In this document: one piece after another, positions 9,122 through 17,908 of the stretch
How the letters are laid out: every line of letters starts with the position of its first letter
Numbering within the stretch: the first letter of the stretch is position 1
From: Moritella yayanosii
Lineage (GTDB): Bacteria > Pseudomonadota > Gammaproteobacteria > Enterobacterales > Moritellaceae
Assembly (NCBI RefSeq): GCF_900465055.1
Contig: NZ_LS483250.1
Location: forward strand, 1,302,001 to 1,366,000
Length of the DNA: 64,000 nt
Reading direction: 5' to 3'
Translations under genes and position numbers: made by a program
The notes under the pieces: model-generated
Databases searched by the model: none
What the model was told of the DNA's origin: nothing
What the model saw: only the letters and a program-made list of their open reading frames with translations

Positions 9122-10485
9122 GTTGTATTTAGGTTTTAGCGAAATCGAAGACATCAGGATAGGGTTCTCGTCGTATGACTGCACCCACGATCGTTGAGAT
9201 CACGCTTAATGCCGATAGCTTTCGCTTCTTGCAGGTTTCAACTACAGATAATACACGCGAACGAAATTGGTCGCCGCGCTCTGAACTCGTGCCGTAACTA
9301 ATTTTACGTAAAATAACGCTACCTCGAATACACCGTTCAGCTTCATTATTTGTAAGCGGTATATCTGGGGATGATAAAAATACCCATAAACTCGGCTCAT
9401 GCTTTAAGATAAATTTACATCGACCGACGTAACGTTTACAAGGTGTTTTCATTCCTTTTTGCAATAAAAAATTGAAACTTTGCCGTAATCGACGCATTCG
9501 TCTTTGATATTGATGGGCAGTTAATTGATTATTTTCATATCGATGCTGAGTCCTAAAAACACTTTGGCAAGTTAATACTAATTTCTGACCAATATGAGCC
9601 GTCAGCCCTTTGCCACTGTAGTCGGCCATCTTTTGAAGATTACGCACAATGTGCGCCCAACAAAATTGATGTTTCTGATTATCGATCCAAATATAACTAG
9701 CACAATCGGCGATAATTTGATGGCGCTATGTAATGCTTGATGCAGCGGTGTGAGCATATTACTGACTCGACCTTGCGCCTCTGATATTGCACCTGTTGAA
9801 AATGTAGTGCCAAATTAAGATTTCAATAAGCTTTGAACTTTTCGAATACTAAGGTGATATTGTCCAGTCAATACTCTGATGTAACTGAGTAAATTAGGTC
9901 CCATTTGACTCGCGGATGCGGTAACAGGGAGTTTGCCTTTACTCACAGATCCACAACCCGTGCATTTTCCATGATAAATTTGATAGTCAGTAATATCGAG
10001 ATCTTGTCTTGGCAACTCGAACACTTGATGTCTATAACTCGGTTTATCGTAAGATTCAACGGTACAAGCACAGCTTTTACACTGGGTTTCAGGTGTGCAA
10101 GATACAACAACATCAGACGCTTTAAGTTCTGTTATTGGGCGCTTATGCCCCGTGTGGTTTGGCTGAGCGCCAATCTTATTTCCACTACGAGGCGCTTGAG
10201 CTTTTTTCGCTCGGCCTTTGCAGCAGGAGTGTCCGATGACGGTGACAACGATGAGTTCCGTGAGGATGTGGCCAATCTGTCTTCATATTCTCTTAGCTGT
10301 TGCCATAATTCCTGAATTAATTTATTAGCCTCGTTAAGATTAACGACTTCAGGCGGCTCTGTTTGATATATTTTATTTTTCATATCTGAATTATCAGTGC
10401 TAGAAACGATCATGCAAATACTAAATACGGATCAAGAGATGATCGTCTCATTTTATTTTTCAAGTAGGGTCTGGTGAACACTTAC
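9101..10485 (-). mobile_element. Degenerate IS66-family insertion sequence
   Basis: The ends form an imperfect inverted repeat: left GTAACCGTTCACCAGAG at 9101, and on the other strand right GTAAGTGTTCACCAGACC ending at 10485. Inside is a frameshifted IS66 tnpC on the minus strand. IS66 members make 8-base target duplications, but the flanks differ (AAGCATTT on the left, AGTAACGG on the right). The two junctions therefore do not come from one simple insertion. The left junction cuts an IS630 gene and the right lies next to a truncated FMN reductase. Confidence 0.8.
9129..10413 (-). pseudogene. IS66 transposase (TnpC), frameshifted
   Basis: Three pieces in different frames make one IS66 transposase. 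The N-terminal part (10413 to about 10190) has the leucine-rich start and NSSLSPSSDTPAAKAERKK. The middle part (about 10190-9815) has the zinc-finger-like CKSCAC and CTGCGS and then QMGPNLLSYIRVL. The C-terminal part (about 9790-9129) has WIDNQKHQFCWAHIVRNLQK and the glutamate motif LTNNEAERCIRG, ending SVVETCKKRKLSALSVIS. Shifts fall near 10190 and 9800, with a further one near 9725, so no full-length product can be made. It is the only gene in the element. Confidence 0.85.
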
Positions 10486-10513
10486 AGTAACGGGACTGTG
10501 ATGCATGCGCTAT

Positions 10514-10882
10514 CTATGATATTTCCAGACATACATGCAGAGAATCTAACGCGTGCGAGGCTCGTTGAGAGATATTAAAAATAGCGACAGGCATATCAAC
10601 AAATTCTTCGCCACTTACCAGCCAATTGAGGGCATTCTTTAAAACACCACTAATGCCACGCGCATATTCAGGACTCGATAAGAAAAGGCCATCAGCTTCT
10701 GCAAGGCGGTTTTTAAGGGCTATTATATTTGGATCTATATCTGGATTGAACAATGGTATTTGACCCAATTCATCAAAGAGTGTGATTTCGATATGTTCTG
10801 GTGCTAGCGCTTTCATTGCCTTAAGTAGCGCCGTGTTATAAGAGTCTTTCCTTAGACTTCCCGATATTGCTAATATCTTCAT
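10514..10882 (-). pseudogene. NADPH-dependent FMN reductase, C-terminally truncated
   Basis: The 122 codons start MKILAISGSLRKDSYNTALL, the flavodoxin-fold FMN phosphate loop (GSLRKDSYN), and include LSSPEYARGISGVLKNALNW and the typical RASHALDSL. After that the family similarity stops (HVCLEIS). Full family members are about 180 residues, so roughly the last third is gone. The break lies about 45 bases from the right end of the IS66 element, which is the obvious culprit. NAD(P)H:quinone/FMN reductase activity is unlikely. Confidence 0.8.
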
Positions 10883-10892
10883 TTAAGCATCC

Positions 10893-10973
10893 TTCTATCT
10901 ATACCCAAACTACTTCAAGATGCTGCATCAGAGACTAGTGGGATATCAGGACAAACCGAAGTAGCTTGGGTAT
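10893..10973. repeat. Dispersed imperfect palindrome (REP-like)
   Basis: ATACCCAAACTACTTCAAGA on the left is mirrored by GAAGTAGCTTGGGTAT on the right, with about 40 bases between them, so the RNA or single strand could fold into a long hairpin. Related copies are at 7688-7736 and 12804-12831. It lies in the norR upstream region. Confidence 0.7.
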
Positions 10974-11167
10974 GTAAATAATTGTTCATCATTAAGTATT
11001 AAACTTTGCGTCCATAATACTGTAATTTTTATTTATAAAACCACCTATGAATCAGCCTTTAAGATAATACTTAATAAAATAATCCCTTATAATATTAATC
11101 AAGATCAACAAAGCCCTCGTTATACCTACGTTTCAACATCTAGCCATTTACAGCCCTACCGTACGAT

Positions 11168-11178
11168 GTGAAAATCAC
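11168..11178. promoter_or_regulatory. Candidate NorR box upstream of norR
   Basis: GTGAAAATCAC fits the NorR core GT-N7-AC and is extended by GAT/ATC into a palindrome. It lies 26 bases before the norR start, which suggests autoregulation. The match is by eye and the motif is short. Confidence 0.55.
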
Positions 11179-11204
11179 ATCACGTCCAATATTAAGGCCC
11201 ATGT

Positions 11205-12770
11205 ATGCCGACTTCTCTCAACCAAGCGATGTTACGAATTGCCCTCGATCTTAATTTAAACCTACCGTCAGGCCACCACTACCAGCGTTTAATGCAATCG
11301 TTACAGTCGGTTCTGCCTTGTGATGCCAGTGCCTTGTTCATTCTTGACGATGAAGGGTTATTATCAGCTGCTGCTGTCAATGGCTTATCAGATGAAGTAT
11401 TAGGTCAAAAGTTCGATCCGCAACAGCACCCTCGCTTTCAAGCTATTTTAGCCAGTCATGAACCGGTACGTTTTCCTGCCAGCTCAACCTTACCCGATCC
11501 CTTTGATGGCTTGTTAAAAAACGATCCGAACCGAACTATTGATGTACATGACTGCATGGGCTGTAGTTTATATGTTGAAGATCAACTGGTTGGACTCATC
11601 ACCCTGGATGCCATGCAAGTCGGCGCTTTCAAGCGTGTCGATGATATTACCGTCGCCACCTTTGCCGCATTAGCCGCTGCAACAATCCGTAATGTAAATC
11701 AAGTTGAAGCACTGCGAAAAAGCCACCAGCAACAGCAAAATATGAATCAAGTACTCATTCAAGAAGCCCGAAATAAAGGTGGTGAATTGGTCGGTATAAG
11801 CCCTGAAATGCAAACCCTACGCGATAATATCAACATGGTTGCCTATTCCGATTATGCGGTATTAATTAGTGGTGAGACTGGCACAGGTAAAGAGCTGGTA
11901 GCCCATGCTGTCCACTCCAATTCATCACGGGCGACACAACCGATGATTTACGTTAACTGCGCGGCATTACCCGAAAGCTTGGCAGAAAGTGAGCTATTTG
12001 GCCACGTCAAAGGTGCATTTACCGGTGCACACAGCAACCGCGCAGGTAAATTTGAACTGGCCGATGGCGGCACCATATTCTTAGATGAGATCGGTGAGTT
12101 ACCGTTATTAATGCAAGCTAAATTACTGCGGGTTATTCAGCAAGGCGAAGTGCAGCGTGTCGGTGCAGATAAGAACTTAATGGTCAATGTCCGTATTATC
12201 GCCGCAACTAACCGTAATTTAACCGAAGAAGTCGCCGCAGGTCAATTTCGTAGTGATCTGTATCATCGTTTAAATGTGTTCCCAATTCACGTCCCCCCAC
12301 TGCGTGACTGCCAAGGTGATGTCGCAGTGTTATCTGGGCATATTCTTGATCGCGTTCGGTCGCAATTTAATGTCGCTAAATTACAGCTGCATCCGCAGGC
12401 ATTAACAGCACTGAATAACTATAGCTGGCCGGGGAACGTACGAGAATTAGAACATACCTTAATGCGTGCAGGATTAAGGGCCATTCAAGCACAACAAAGC
12501 CTGATCCTACAACAACACTTATCAGATGAGGTTAGCCATACTTATTCATACACCACAGAAACAGAAACGGATGACTTACCGACGACATCATTTGAACTAC
12601 GCGGTGCAGTCGAAGTATATCAAACTAAATTAATCTCCCATGCCCTGCAGCAATCAAACTTTGTTTGGGCACAAGCCGCAGAGTTTTTACAAATGGATCG
12701 CGGTAATCTGTATAAAATGGGTAAAAAATTAGGTATTAAGCCTAAAGAGTTACGCGCAGCAGTACTTTAA
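11205..12770 (+). CDS. norR: NorR, nitric-oxide-sensing sigma-54 activator
   Basis: 521 residues. The N-terminal GAF domain (about 20-170) in this family carries the non-haem iron that binds NO. The AAA+ domain (about 195-425) shows Walker A GETGTGKE, the sigma-54 contact loop GAFTGA and Walker [12 protein letters not shown]-terminal Fis-type helix-turn-helix (about 485-515, [20 protein letters not shown]) binds DNA. NO binding relieves GAF repression of the ATPase. It is followed by paired NorR boxes, a sigma-54 promoter and then hcp-hcr on the same strand, so its target here is hydroxylamine/NO metabolism by Hcp and not norVW. Start chosen as ATG 11205; an ATG at 11201 is out of frame. Confidence 0.95.
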   Translation: MPTSLNQAMLRIALDLNLNLPSGHHYQRLMQSLQSVLPCDASALFILDDEGLLSAAAVNGLSDEVLGQKFDPQQHPRFQAILASHEPVRFPASSTLPDPFDGLLKNDPNRTIDVHDCMGCSLYVEDQLVGLITLDAMQVGAFKRVDDITVATFAALAAATIRNVNQVEALRKSHQQQQNMNQVLIQEARNKGGELVGISPEMQTLRDNINMVAYSDYAVLISGETGTGKELVAHAVHSNSSRATQPMIYVNCAALPESLAESELFGHVKGAFTGAHSNRAGKFELADGGTIFLDEIGELPLLMQAKLLRVIQQGEVQRVGADKNLMVNVRIIAATNRNLTEEVAAGQFRSDLYHRLNVFPIHVPPLRDCQGDVAVLSGHILDRVRSQFNVAKLQLHPQALTALNNYSWPGNVRELEHTLMRAGLRAIQAQQSLILQQHLSDEVSHTYSYTTETETDDLPTTSFELRGAVEVYQTKLISHALQQSNFVWAQAAEFLQMDRGNLYKMGKKLGIKPKELRAAVL

Positions 12771-12803
12771 TTAAAGTTGCGCCGTATTTAGCGACTTCTT
12801 AAA

Positions 12804-12831
12804 CATATACCCAAACTACTTGGGTATATGT
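12804..12831. repeat. Compact copy of the dispersed palindrome; possible norR terminator
   Basis: ACATATACCCAA is mirrored by TTGGGTATATGT around ACTAC, a 12-bp perfect stem with a 5-base loop about 30 bases after the norR stop. It shares ATACCCAAACTACTT with the repeat at 10893. No T-run follows, so termination by it is uncertain. Confidence 0.65.
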
Positions 12832-12872
12832 GATGTACTAATCACATCATATTTGATGTGGTTAGTACATCA
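12832..12872. promoter_or_regulatory. Two mirror-image NorR boxes upstream of hcp
   Basis: GTACTAATCAC (12835-12845) and GTGGTTAGTAC (12858-12868) both fit GT-N7-AC. They sit in a 17-bp inverted repeat with one mismatch (GATGTACTAATCACATC against GATGTGGTTAGTACATC). They lie about 55-90 bases before the sigma-54 promoter, a normal enhancer distance for NorR. Confidence 0.75.
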
Positions 12873-12922
12873 TCAGCACAAATCTGAAAACACAAAAACC
12901 ATAAATATCAACAAGATAAAAG

Positions 12923-12939
12923 TTGGCACGTTCAGTGCA
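12923..12939 (+). promoter_or_regulatory. Sigma-54 promoter of hcp
   Basis: TTGGCACGTTCAGTGCA has GG at -24 and GC at -12 separated by ten bases, matching the sigma-54 consensus TTGGCACG-N4-TTGCA closely. It lies 68 bases before the hcp start, downstream of the NorR boxes. Confidence 0.9.
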
Positions 12940-13006
12940 ATATAGATTCCGAGATCATCGTTAAATCGATATCAATAATATAATTATAATTATAATGGAG
13001 TCTTAA

Positions 13007-14671
13007 ATGTTCTGTATTCAATGTGAGCAAACTGTTCAAACGCCTGTGTCTAAAGGCTGTTCTTATACTCAAGGTATGTGTGGTAAAACGGCGGACGTTT
13101 CAGACCTACAAGACGTTTTAGTATTTAATTTACAGGGCGTGTCTTTCTGGGCCGAACTAGCACGTAAATACGACATCATTGATGCTGAAATCGATGCTTG
13201 GGCACCACGTGCATTCTTCTCTACGTTAACCAACGTTAACTTTGTGCCAGAGCGTATTACTGAATACACTGAAATTGCAGAGCGTTACAAGATCCAACTA
13301 CGCACACAAGTAACGGCGGCGGCGGCGGCGGCGGGTGAAGAGTTACCTGAATTATCTCCGGCAGCACAATTTGTATTACCAGCAACCGCTGAAGAAGTCA
13401 TGAACTTTGCACCAGAAGCAGCGGTTAACCGTGGTCATGACGAATTACACGAAGACATCATTGGTCTGCGTTTATTATGCTTATACGGCCTTAAAGGTGC
13501 TGCAGCATACATGGAACACGCCAATGTACTTGGTCAAAGTGACGACGCAGTAAACGGCGAATATCATCAGATCATGGCATTCTTAGGCACTGAGCCGACG
13601 GATACGGATACGTTATTAGAAACATCGATGCAAATTGGTTTACTCAACTACCGCATTATGGAAATGCTAGACAAAGGTGAAACAGATACCTTTGGTCACC
13701 CACGACCAACGCAAGTAAACGTAAAACCGATTGCAGGTAAATGTATTCTGGTTTCTGGCCATGACTTACATGATTTAGAAAAGATCCTGCAACAAACTGA
13801 AGGCAAAGGCATCAATGTTTATACCAATGGTGAAATGTTACCTGCGCACGGTTACCCAGAACTGAATAAATACCCGCACTTAGTTGGTAACTTCGGTAGC
13901 GCTTGGCAAAATCAGCAAAAAGAATTTGCTAACTTCCCAGGTGCGATCGTGATGACATCTAACTGTCTAATCAATCCTAATGTGGGTCAATACGCAGATC
14001 GTCTATTCACCCGTAGTATTGTTGGCTGGCCTGGCGTTGTCCATATCGAAGGTGATGATTTCTCACAAGTGATCGAATGTGCCTTAGCACAATCGGGTAT
14101 TGCGCACACCGAAATTGAACATAAGATCACAGTCGGTTTTGGCCGTAATGCATTATTGGAAGCGGCACCTGCCGTTATCAAAGAAGTGAAAGCGGGTAAC
14201 ATCAAACACTTCTTCTTAATCGGTGGTTGTGACGGTGATAAGTCAGAGCGCAGTTACTTCACTGATTTAGCCGTGAACACCCCGAAAGATTCGATTATAT
14301 TAACCTTGGCTTGTGGTAAATACCGTTTCAACAAGAAAGAATTTGGCGATATTAATGGTATCCCACGTCTATTAGATGTTGGCCAATGTAACGATACTTA
14401 CTCCGCTATCCAACTGGTATTAGCATTAGCAGAAGAGTTTGATTGTGGCATAAATGAATTACCGTTAACGATTGTATTGTCTTGGTTTGAACAGAAAGCC
14501 ATTGTAGTGCTACTGACGTTATTTGCGTTAGGTTTCAAAGGTATTTATACCGGTCCTACAGCGCCAGCATTCTTAACTGACAACTTGATCAAAGCATTAC
14601 AAGATAACTTTGATATGCGCAGTATTGGTGACGTTGATACTGATTTAGCGACAATGTTGTCTGGTAAATAG
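13007..14671 (+). CDS. hcp: Hybrid cluster protein (hydroxylamine/NO reductase)
   Basis: 554 residues. The N-terminal cysteines C3-x2-C6-x11-C18-x6-C25 ligate the first cluster, in the spacing of the enterobacterial enzyme. Later cluster ligand regions are visible in [39 protein letters not shown] and [11 protein letters not shown]. Cytoplasmic; reduces NO or hydroxylamine with electrons from Hcr, and is implicated in protein S-nitrosylation in E. coli. An unusual pure GCG run (13316-13333) encodes six alanines at about residues 104-109, in a variable surface region. It is transcribed from the sigma-54 promoter upstream and followed by hcr across a strong hairpin. Confidence 0.97.
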   Translation: MFCIQCEQTVQTPVSKGCSYTQGMCGKTADVSDLQDVLVFNLQGVSFWAELARKYDIIDAEIDAWAPRAFFSTLTNVNFVPERITEYTEIAERYKIQLRTQVTAAAAAAGEELPELSPAAQFVLPATAEEVMNFAPEAAVNRGHDELHEDIIGLRLLCLYGLKGAAAYMEHANVLGQSDDAVNGEYHQIMAFLGTEPTDTDTLLETSMQIGLLNYRIMEMLDKGETDTFGHPRPTQVNVKPIAGKCILVSGHDLHDLEKILQQTEGKGINVYTNGEMLPAHGYPELNKYPHLVGNFGSAWQNQQKEFANFPGAIVMTSNCLINPNVGQYADRLFTRSIVGWPGVVHIEGDDFSQVIECALAQSGIAHTEIEHKITVGFGRNALLEAAPAVIKEVKAGNIKHFFLIGGCDGDKSERSYFTDLAVNTPKDSIILTLACGKYRFNKKEFGDINGIPRLLDVGQCNDTYSAIQLVLALAEEFDCGINELPLTIVLSWFEQKAIVVLLTLFALGFKGIYTGPTAPAFLTDNLIKALQDNFDMRSIGDVDTDLATMLSGK

Positions 14672-14694
14672 TATTAGCTGGTAAATAGCACTCG

Positions 14695-14727
14695 TTGATC
14701 AATGCGGTAATATGCCGCATTGATCAA
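14695..14727. terminator. Intercistronic hairpin between hcp and hcr
   Basis: TTGATCAATGCGG pairs perfectly with CCGCATTGATCAA (13 bp, 7-base loop) 23 bases after the hcp stop. No T-run follows, so it is more likely an RNA-stability or attenuation element that lowers hcr relative to hcp than a full terminator. Confidence 0.65.
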
Positions 14728-14787
14728 AGACGTTCGACACGCCATAAACCATTCAAACCTTAAATTATCACTGCGATAGGTGCAATA

Positions 14788-16131
14788 ATGTCTTCTTCAA
14801 ATACGCCGTCTTCAACGCTTTCTCCACCAGTACTTAAGCCCCTAAAACTAAACAGCAAATTACAAGCACCAACGCTATCCACATTAAAACTATCTACACC
14901 TAAACCTGCATCACCAAAATTGACACCACCTAAGCTTAATTTTGCTCTCGGTGGCAGTAGCTCTACGAACTCAGCAAAACTATCATCAAAGCTTGCAACG
15001 CCAAAACTGAATTTATCACTTGGTGAAACAATCACAAAGCCAAGCTTAAAACCAGCAGCATGGTCGCCTTCAACAACGCCATTAGTGTTAGTTAAGCGTG
15101 CATTAGAAACCCATGACTCGATGAGCTTTACCTTTGCAGCAGCAGACCAAGCACAGTTTGATTTTAAGCCCGGTCAATTCGTTACCTTAGCCGTTAACAT
15201 TGATGGCAAAACCCATTACCGCGCCTATTCAATAAGCTCTGTACCGCAACAAAAACAGTTACGTTTAACCATTAAACGCGTACCCGATGGTTTAGTCTCT
15301 AACTGGCTGGCAGATAACTTAACTATCGGTGATAGTTTGTCAGCATTAAACATTGCAGGTCAATTCAACAGTACCGATTGCGCCCATAAATCTAAACTAC
15401 TACTTATCAGCGCAGGTTGTGGTATCACCCCAGTCATGTCGATAGCAAAAACATTATTAGCGCATAATAGCGATGCTGACATTGAATTCTTACATTGTGC
15501 CCGAGATAAAGACAACGTAATCTTTCATGATGAAATGCAGACTTTACTTGCTCAGCATAAAAACTTTAACGTGCAATTACTGTTAGAAAACAGTGACGGT
15601 TTTGCAAGTTACAGTGCTGATGTGAATGCAGGCAATAATGCATTGTCACATCAAACTGGCATGGTAAGCACCGACGTTATTCAACAGTTATACCCAGATC
15701 TAAACCAACGCACTATTTTCCTGTGCGGCCCTGTCGGCTTCATGAAAGCGGTTGAAAATATAGCCCAAGAAAGTGACTTTGATATGGCCAACTTCTTCCA
15801 AGAAAGCTTTACCCCTGCGGCGGATAATACCCAGCAAGACCAGATCTCATCAGGCGCAACAGAAACCAGTGTGATGTTACACGTCCCTGACTTTGCAGTT
15901 GAAGCAGAAGTAATTCAAGGTTCATTGTTATTAGATGCATTAGAAAAACATGGCGTTCCTGTTATTGGTGCATGTCGCGCTGGGGTTTGCGGTTCGTGTA
16001 AGTGTAAAGTAACCAAAGGCTCAGTAAAGTCAACCAGCACCGAAACACTCACTGCAGATGAAATTGAGCAAGGATTTGTATTAGCCTGCTCAAGTACCAT
16101 CGAGGGCGATCTCGCTGTCGCACTCAGCTAA
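14788..16131 (+). CDS. hcr: NADH oxidoreductase Hcr with a repetitive N-terminal extension
   Basis: 447 residues against about 320 for E. coli Hcr. The catalytic part starts near residue 97 (TPLVLVKRALETHDSMSFTF). It has the FAD-binding motif RAYSISS, the NAD-binding GCGITPVMS, the Hcr/ferredoxin-reductase CGPVGFM, and a C-terminal [2Fe-2S] domain with GACRAGVCGSCKCKV and a later VLACSS. It passes electrons from NADH to Hcp. The first 95 residues are low-complexity, Ser/Pro/Lys/Leu-rich, with repeated PKL-type units (SPKLTPPKLNFALGG, ATPKLNLSLGE). That segment is absent from the enterobacterial protein and is probably disordered and basic. Start ATG 14788. Part of its 3' end is duplicated at 17520-17904. 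Confidence 0.93.
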   Translation: MSSSNTPSSTLSPPVLKPLKLNSKLQAPTLSTLKLSTPKPASPKLTPPKLNFALGGSSSTNSAKLSSKLATPKLNLSLGETITKPSLKPAAWSPSTTPLVLVKRALETHDSMSFTFAAADQAQFDFKPGQFVTLAVNIDGKTHYRAYSISSVPQQKQLRLTIKRVPDGLVSNWLADNLTIGDSLSALNIAGQFNSTDCAHKSKLLLISAGCGITPVMSIAKTLLAHNSDADIEFLHCARDKDNVIFHDEMQTLLAQHKNFNVQLLLENSDGFASYSADVNAGNNALSHQTGMVSTDVIQQLYPDLNQRTIFLCGPVGFMKAVENIAQESDFDMANFFQESFTPAADNTQQDQISSGATETSVMLHVPDFAVEAEVIQGSLLLDALEKHGVPVIGACRAGVCGSCKCKVTKGSVKSTSTETLTADEIEQGFVLACSSTIEGDLAVALS

Positions 16132-16478
16132 CAACAACCAGTTTAGTGAGATGAAATAATACACCATTATTTACAGGACCAGTAGCATCGAGGTAGTGTA
16201 GAGTGGCAGGCTTTTAACGACAATGTTCAGTGGATAATGAGGTAATTAATCCACGGCTTGTAGCCGTAAATACTCAGGCGTGGCGGTGCCTTTCGATGGT
16301 TTATTACTGCGCCATTGTTGAAAGACGGCGACAGTGTGGTAAGTTGTTTTAACATCATTGTGACCTAGGTAATTTAGTTACAATGATCACATCTATAAAT
16401 CATACTAATTACATGCTTTATAGTTAATCAATAGTGATATTCTTATTTTTTATATTGTAACAATAAGGATGTGATCTA
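16132..16478. other. Gene-free stretch between hcr and the unknown cassette
   Basis: I see no complete gene. On the minus strand near 16332-16254 a 25-codon coding-like fragment (VFQQWRSNKPSKGTATPEYL, then RLQAVD and a stop) can be read, but I cannot assign it. The last 100 bases are AT-rich and should carry the promoter of the gene at 16479, whose likely ribosome site is AAGGATG about 12 bases upstream. Confidence 0.4.
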
Positions 16479-16970
16479 ATGGCACCACAAAGAAAATTAA
16501 GAACATGCCCCAATATTGTTGGTTTGACGCTTGATAAGGATAGTCTAGAAGCAATTGAATTTATAAATGGTGTACGAACTAGTCTAGAAATTGGCTGGGT
16601 GGCTATCACTTTGGGTCAATTATCTACACTTTTCGCTGGTCTTACTTTAAGTCCTGGTAGGGCTATATCGAAAAAAGCGGTAGAAACGGCTTCCGAAGCA
16701 GCTGGGCCTATTTTAGGTACAATGTTCAAAGCTGGTGTTAATACTGTCGAAGCTGCTGGTAGTGCTGCCGGTTCAGTTAGTTACAATATATTTTCTTCGA
16801 ATTGGGAAGCTTTTTTCTTTTCGTATGGTGGTTTACAGGCACATGCTCAAAATCAAATAGAAAAAGTTATACTTAAACAAGCTTTAAGATCAGATTCAAC
16901 CCCTAAGGAGCGCTTATTCTGGGGCACCTTAGATCGTGGTTGCAAAGCGGCATCGAAGGATAAAAAATGA
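16479..16970 (+). CDS. Unknown protein, first gene of a two-gene cassette
   Basis: 163 residues. There is no signal peptide at the start (MAPQRKLRTCPNIVGLTLDK). The central half is Gly/Ala-rich and moderately hydrophobic (WVAITLGQLSTLFAGLTL, then GPILGTMFKAGVNTVEAAGS), and the C-terminus is Lys-rich. I do not recognise the family. The glycine-rich amphipathic middle recalls membrane-inserting or pore-type proteins, which is only an impression. It is coupled to the next gene by an ATGA overlap, so the two products are probably made together. Confidence 0.6.
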   Translation: MAPQRKLRTCPNIVGLTLDKDSLEAIEFINGVRTSLEIGWVAITLGQLSTLFAGLTLSPGRAISKKAVETASEAAGPILGTMFKAGVNTVEAAGSAAGSVSYNIFSSNWEAFFFSYGGLQAHAQNQIEKVILKQALRSDSTPKERLFWGTLDRGCKAASKDKK

Positions 16971-17497
16971 TAGTGCGAAATTTATTGATAGTTACAGCAA
17001 TAGCAATAAGTCAGATAGCTTGTTCTGATGTAGTTGAAGAGGATGCTACTCGTACATATGCATTCAAACAATTGAAAGATAAATATTCGGATTTTGAAAG
17101 TAAATCTGTTAAGTGTTATGCAGACATGAAAGCAACTACTTTACCTGATTCTGTTATTGAAAAATTAAGTGCAATGCCATTCGAAACGAGTGACTCATTA
17201 GCCTATTTATCTTTTAGCGCTATAGATCGCTGTTCGCAACCTGAGTATAGTCAGTTTATGCGCTTGCTATTAATTGTAAATACGGAGAATGATAAAAATG
17301 AAGAAAGAGAAATTACAGAATTCATATCTAAAATAAAATATTTATCATTCAGCCTTATAAGCATTTCTCCGCAAAAATCTTACGATTCAGTTCCGGATGA
17401 TATAAAAGAAAAATTAGCTTTAATACCTGAGTTACAACAATCATTTGAGCCACTCGATGCAGCGGAAAGAGCTTGGCCAAAAGAATATGGTTACTAG
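16967..17497 (+). CDS. Putative lipoprotein, second gene of the cassette
   Basis: 176 residues. The N-terminus MIVRNLLIVTAIAISQIAC is a short signal peptide with an acceptable lipobox (SQIAC, cleavage before Cys19) followed by SDVVEEDA. The Asp/Ser after the cysteine leaves inner- or outer-membrane sorting open. The mature part is acidic and helical, with no family I recognise. The start overlaps the stop of the previous gene by four bases (ATGA). A toxin/effector with a lipoprotein immunity partner is one possibility suggested by this layout, without direct evidence. Confidence 0.65.
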   Translation: MIVRNLLIVTAIAISQIACSDVVEEDATRTYAFKQLKDKYSDFESKSVKCYADMKATTLPDSVIEKLSAMPFETSDSLAYLSFSAIDRCSQPEYSQFMRLLLIVNTENDKNEEREITEFISKIKYLSFSLISISPQKSYDSVPDDIKEKLALIPELQQSFEPLDAAERAWPKEYGY

Positions 17498-17519
17498 TCA
17501 ACTACCGTTCTTAAAACAG

Positions 17520-17904
17520 TGAACAACCTGATCTTTCATGATGAAATGCATTGTCACATCAAACCAGCATGGTAAGTAGTGAGGTTATTCAACAGTTGTA
17601 CCCAGATCTAAACCAACGCACTATTTTCCTGTGCGGTCCTGTCGGCTTCATGAAAGCGGTTGAAAATATAGCCCAAGAAAGTGACTTTGATATGGCCAAC
17701 TTCTTCCAAGAAAGCTTTACCCCTGCGGCGGATAATACCCAGCAAGACCAGATCTCATCAGGCGCAACAGAAACCAGTGTGATGTTACACGTCCCTGACT
17801 TTGCAGTTGAAGCAGAAGTAATTCAAGGTTCATTGTTATTAGATGCATTAGCCTGCTCAAGTACCGTCGAGGGCGATCTCGCGGTCGCAGGCTTTAGTTC
17901 TTAA
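17520..17904 (+). pseudogene. Partial duplicate of hcr with two internal deletions
   Basis: Three blocks match hcr in order. 17520-17549 resembles 15511-15540, 17550-17854 resembles 15642-15943 (near-identical), and 17855-17893 resembles 16085-16123. The first join falls at a shared AATGCA and the second at a shared ATTAG, as in microhomology deletions. The second deletion removes the cysteines of the [2Fe-2S] domain (GACRAGVCGSC). The remaining open frame (17551-17904, 117 codons) keeps CGPVGFMKAVENIAQ but has no FAD or NAD site, so it cannot be a working reductase. Together with hcr it brackets the two-gene cassette. Confidence 0.85.
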
Positions 17905-17908
17905 TACT

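Noticed and set aside
14760-15035. 91-codon minus frame opposite hcr
   Set aside because: A shadow of the repetitive hcr 5' end.
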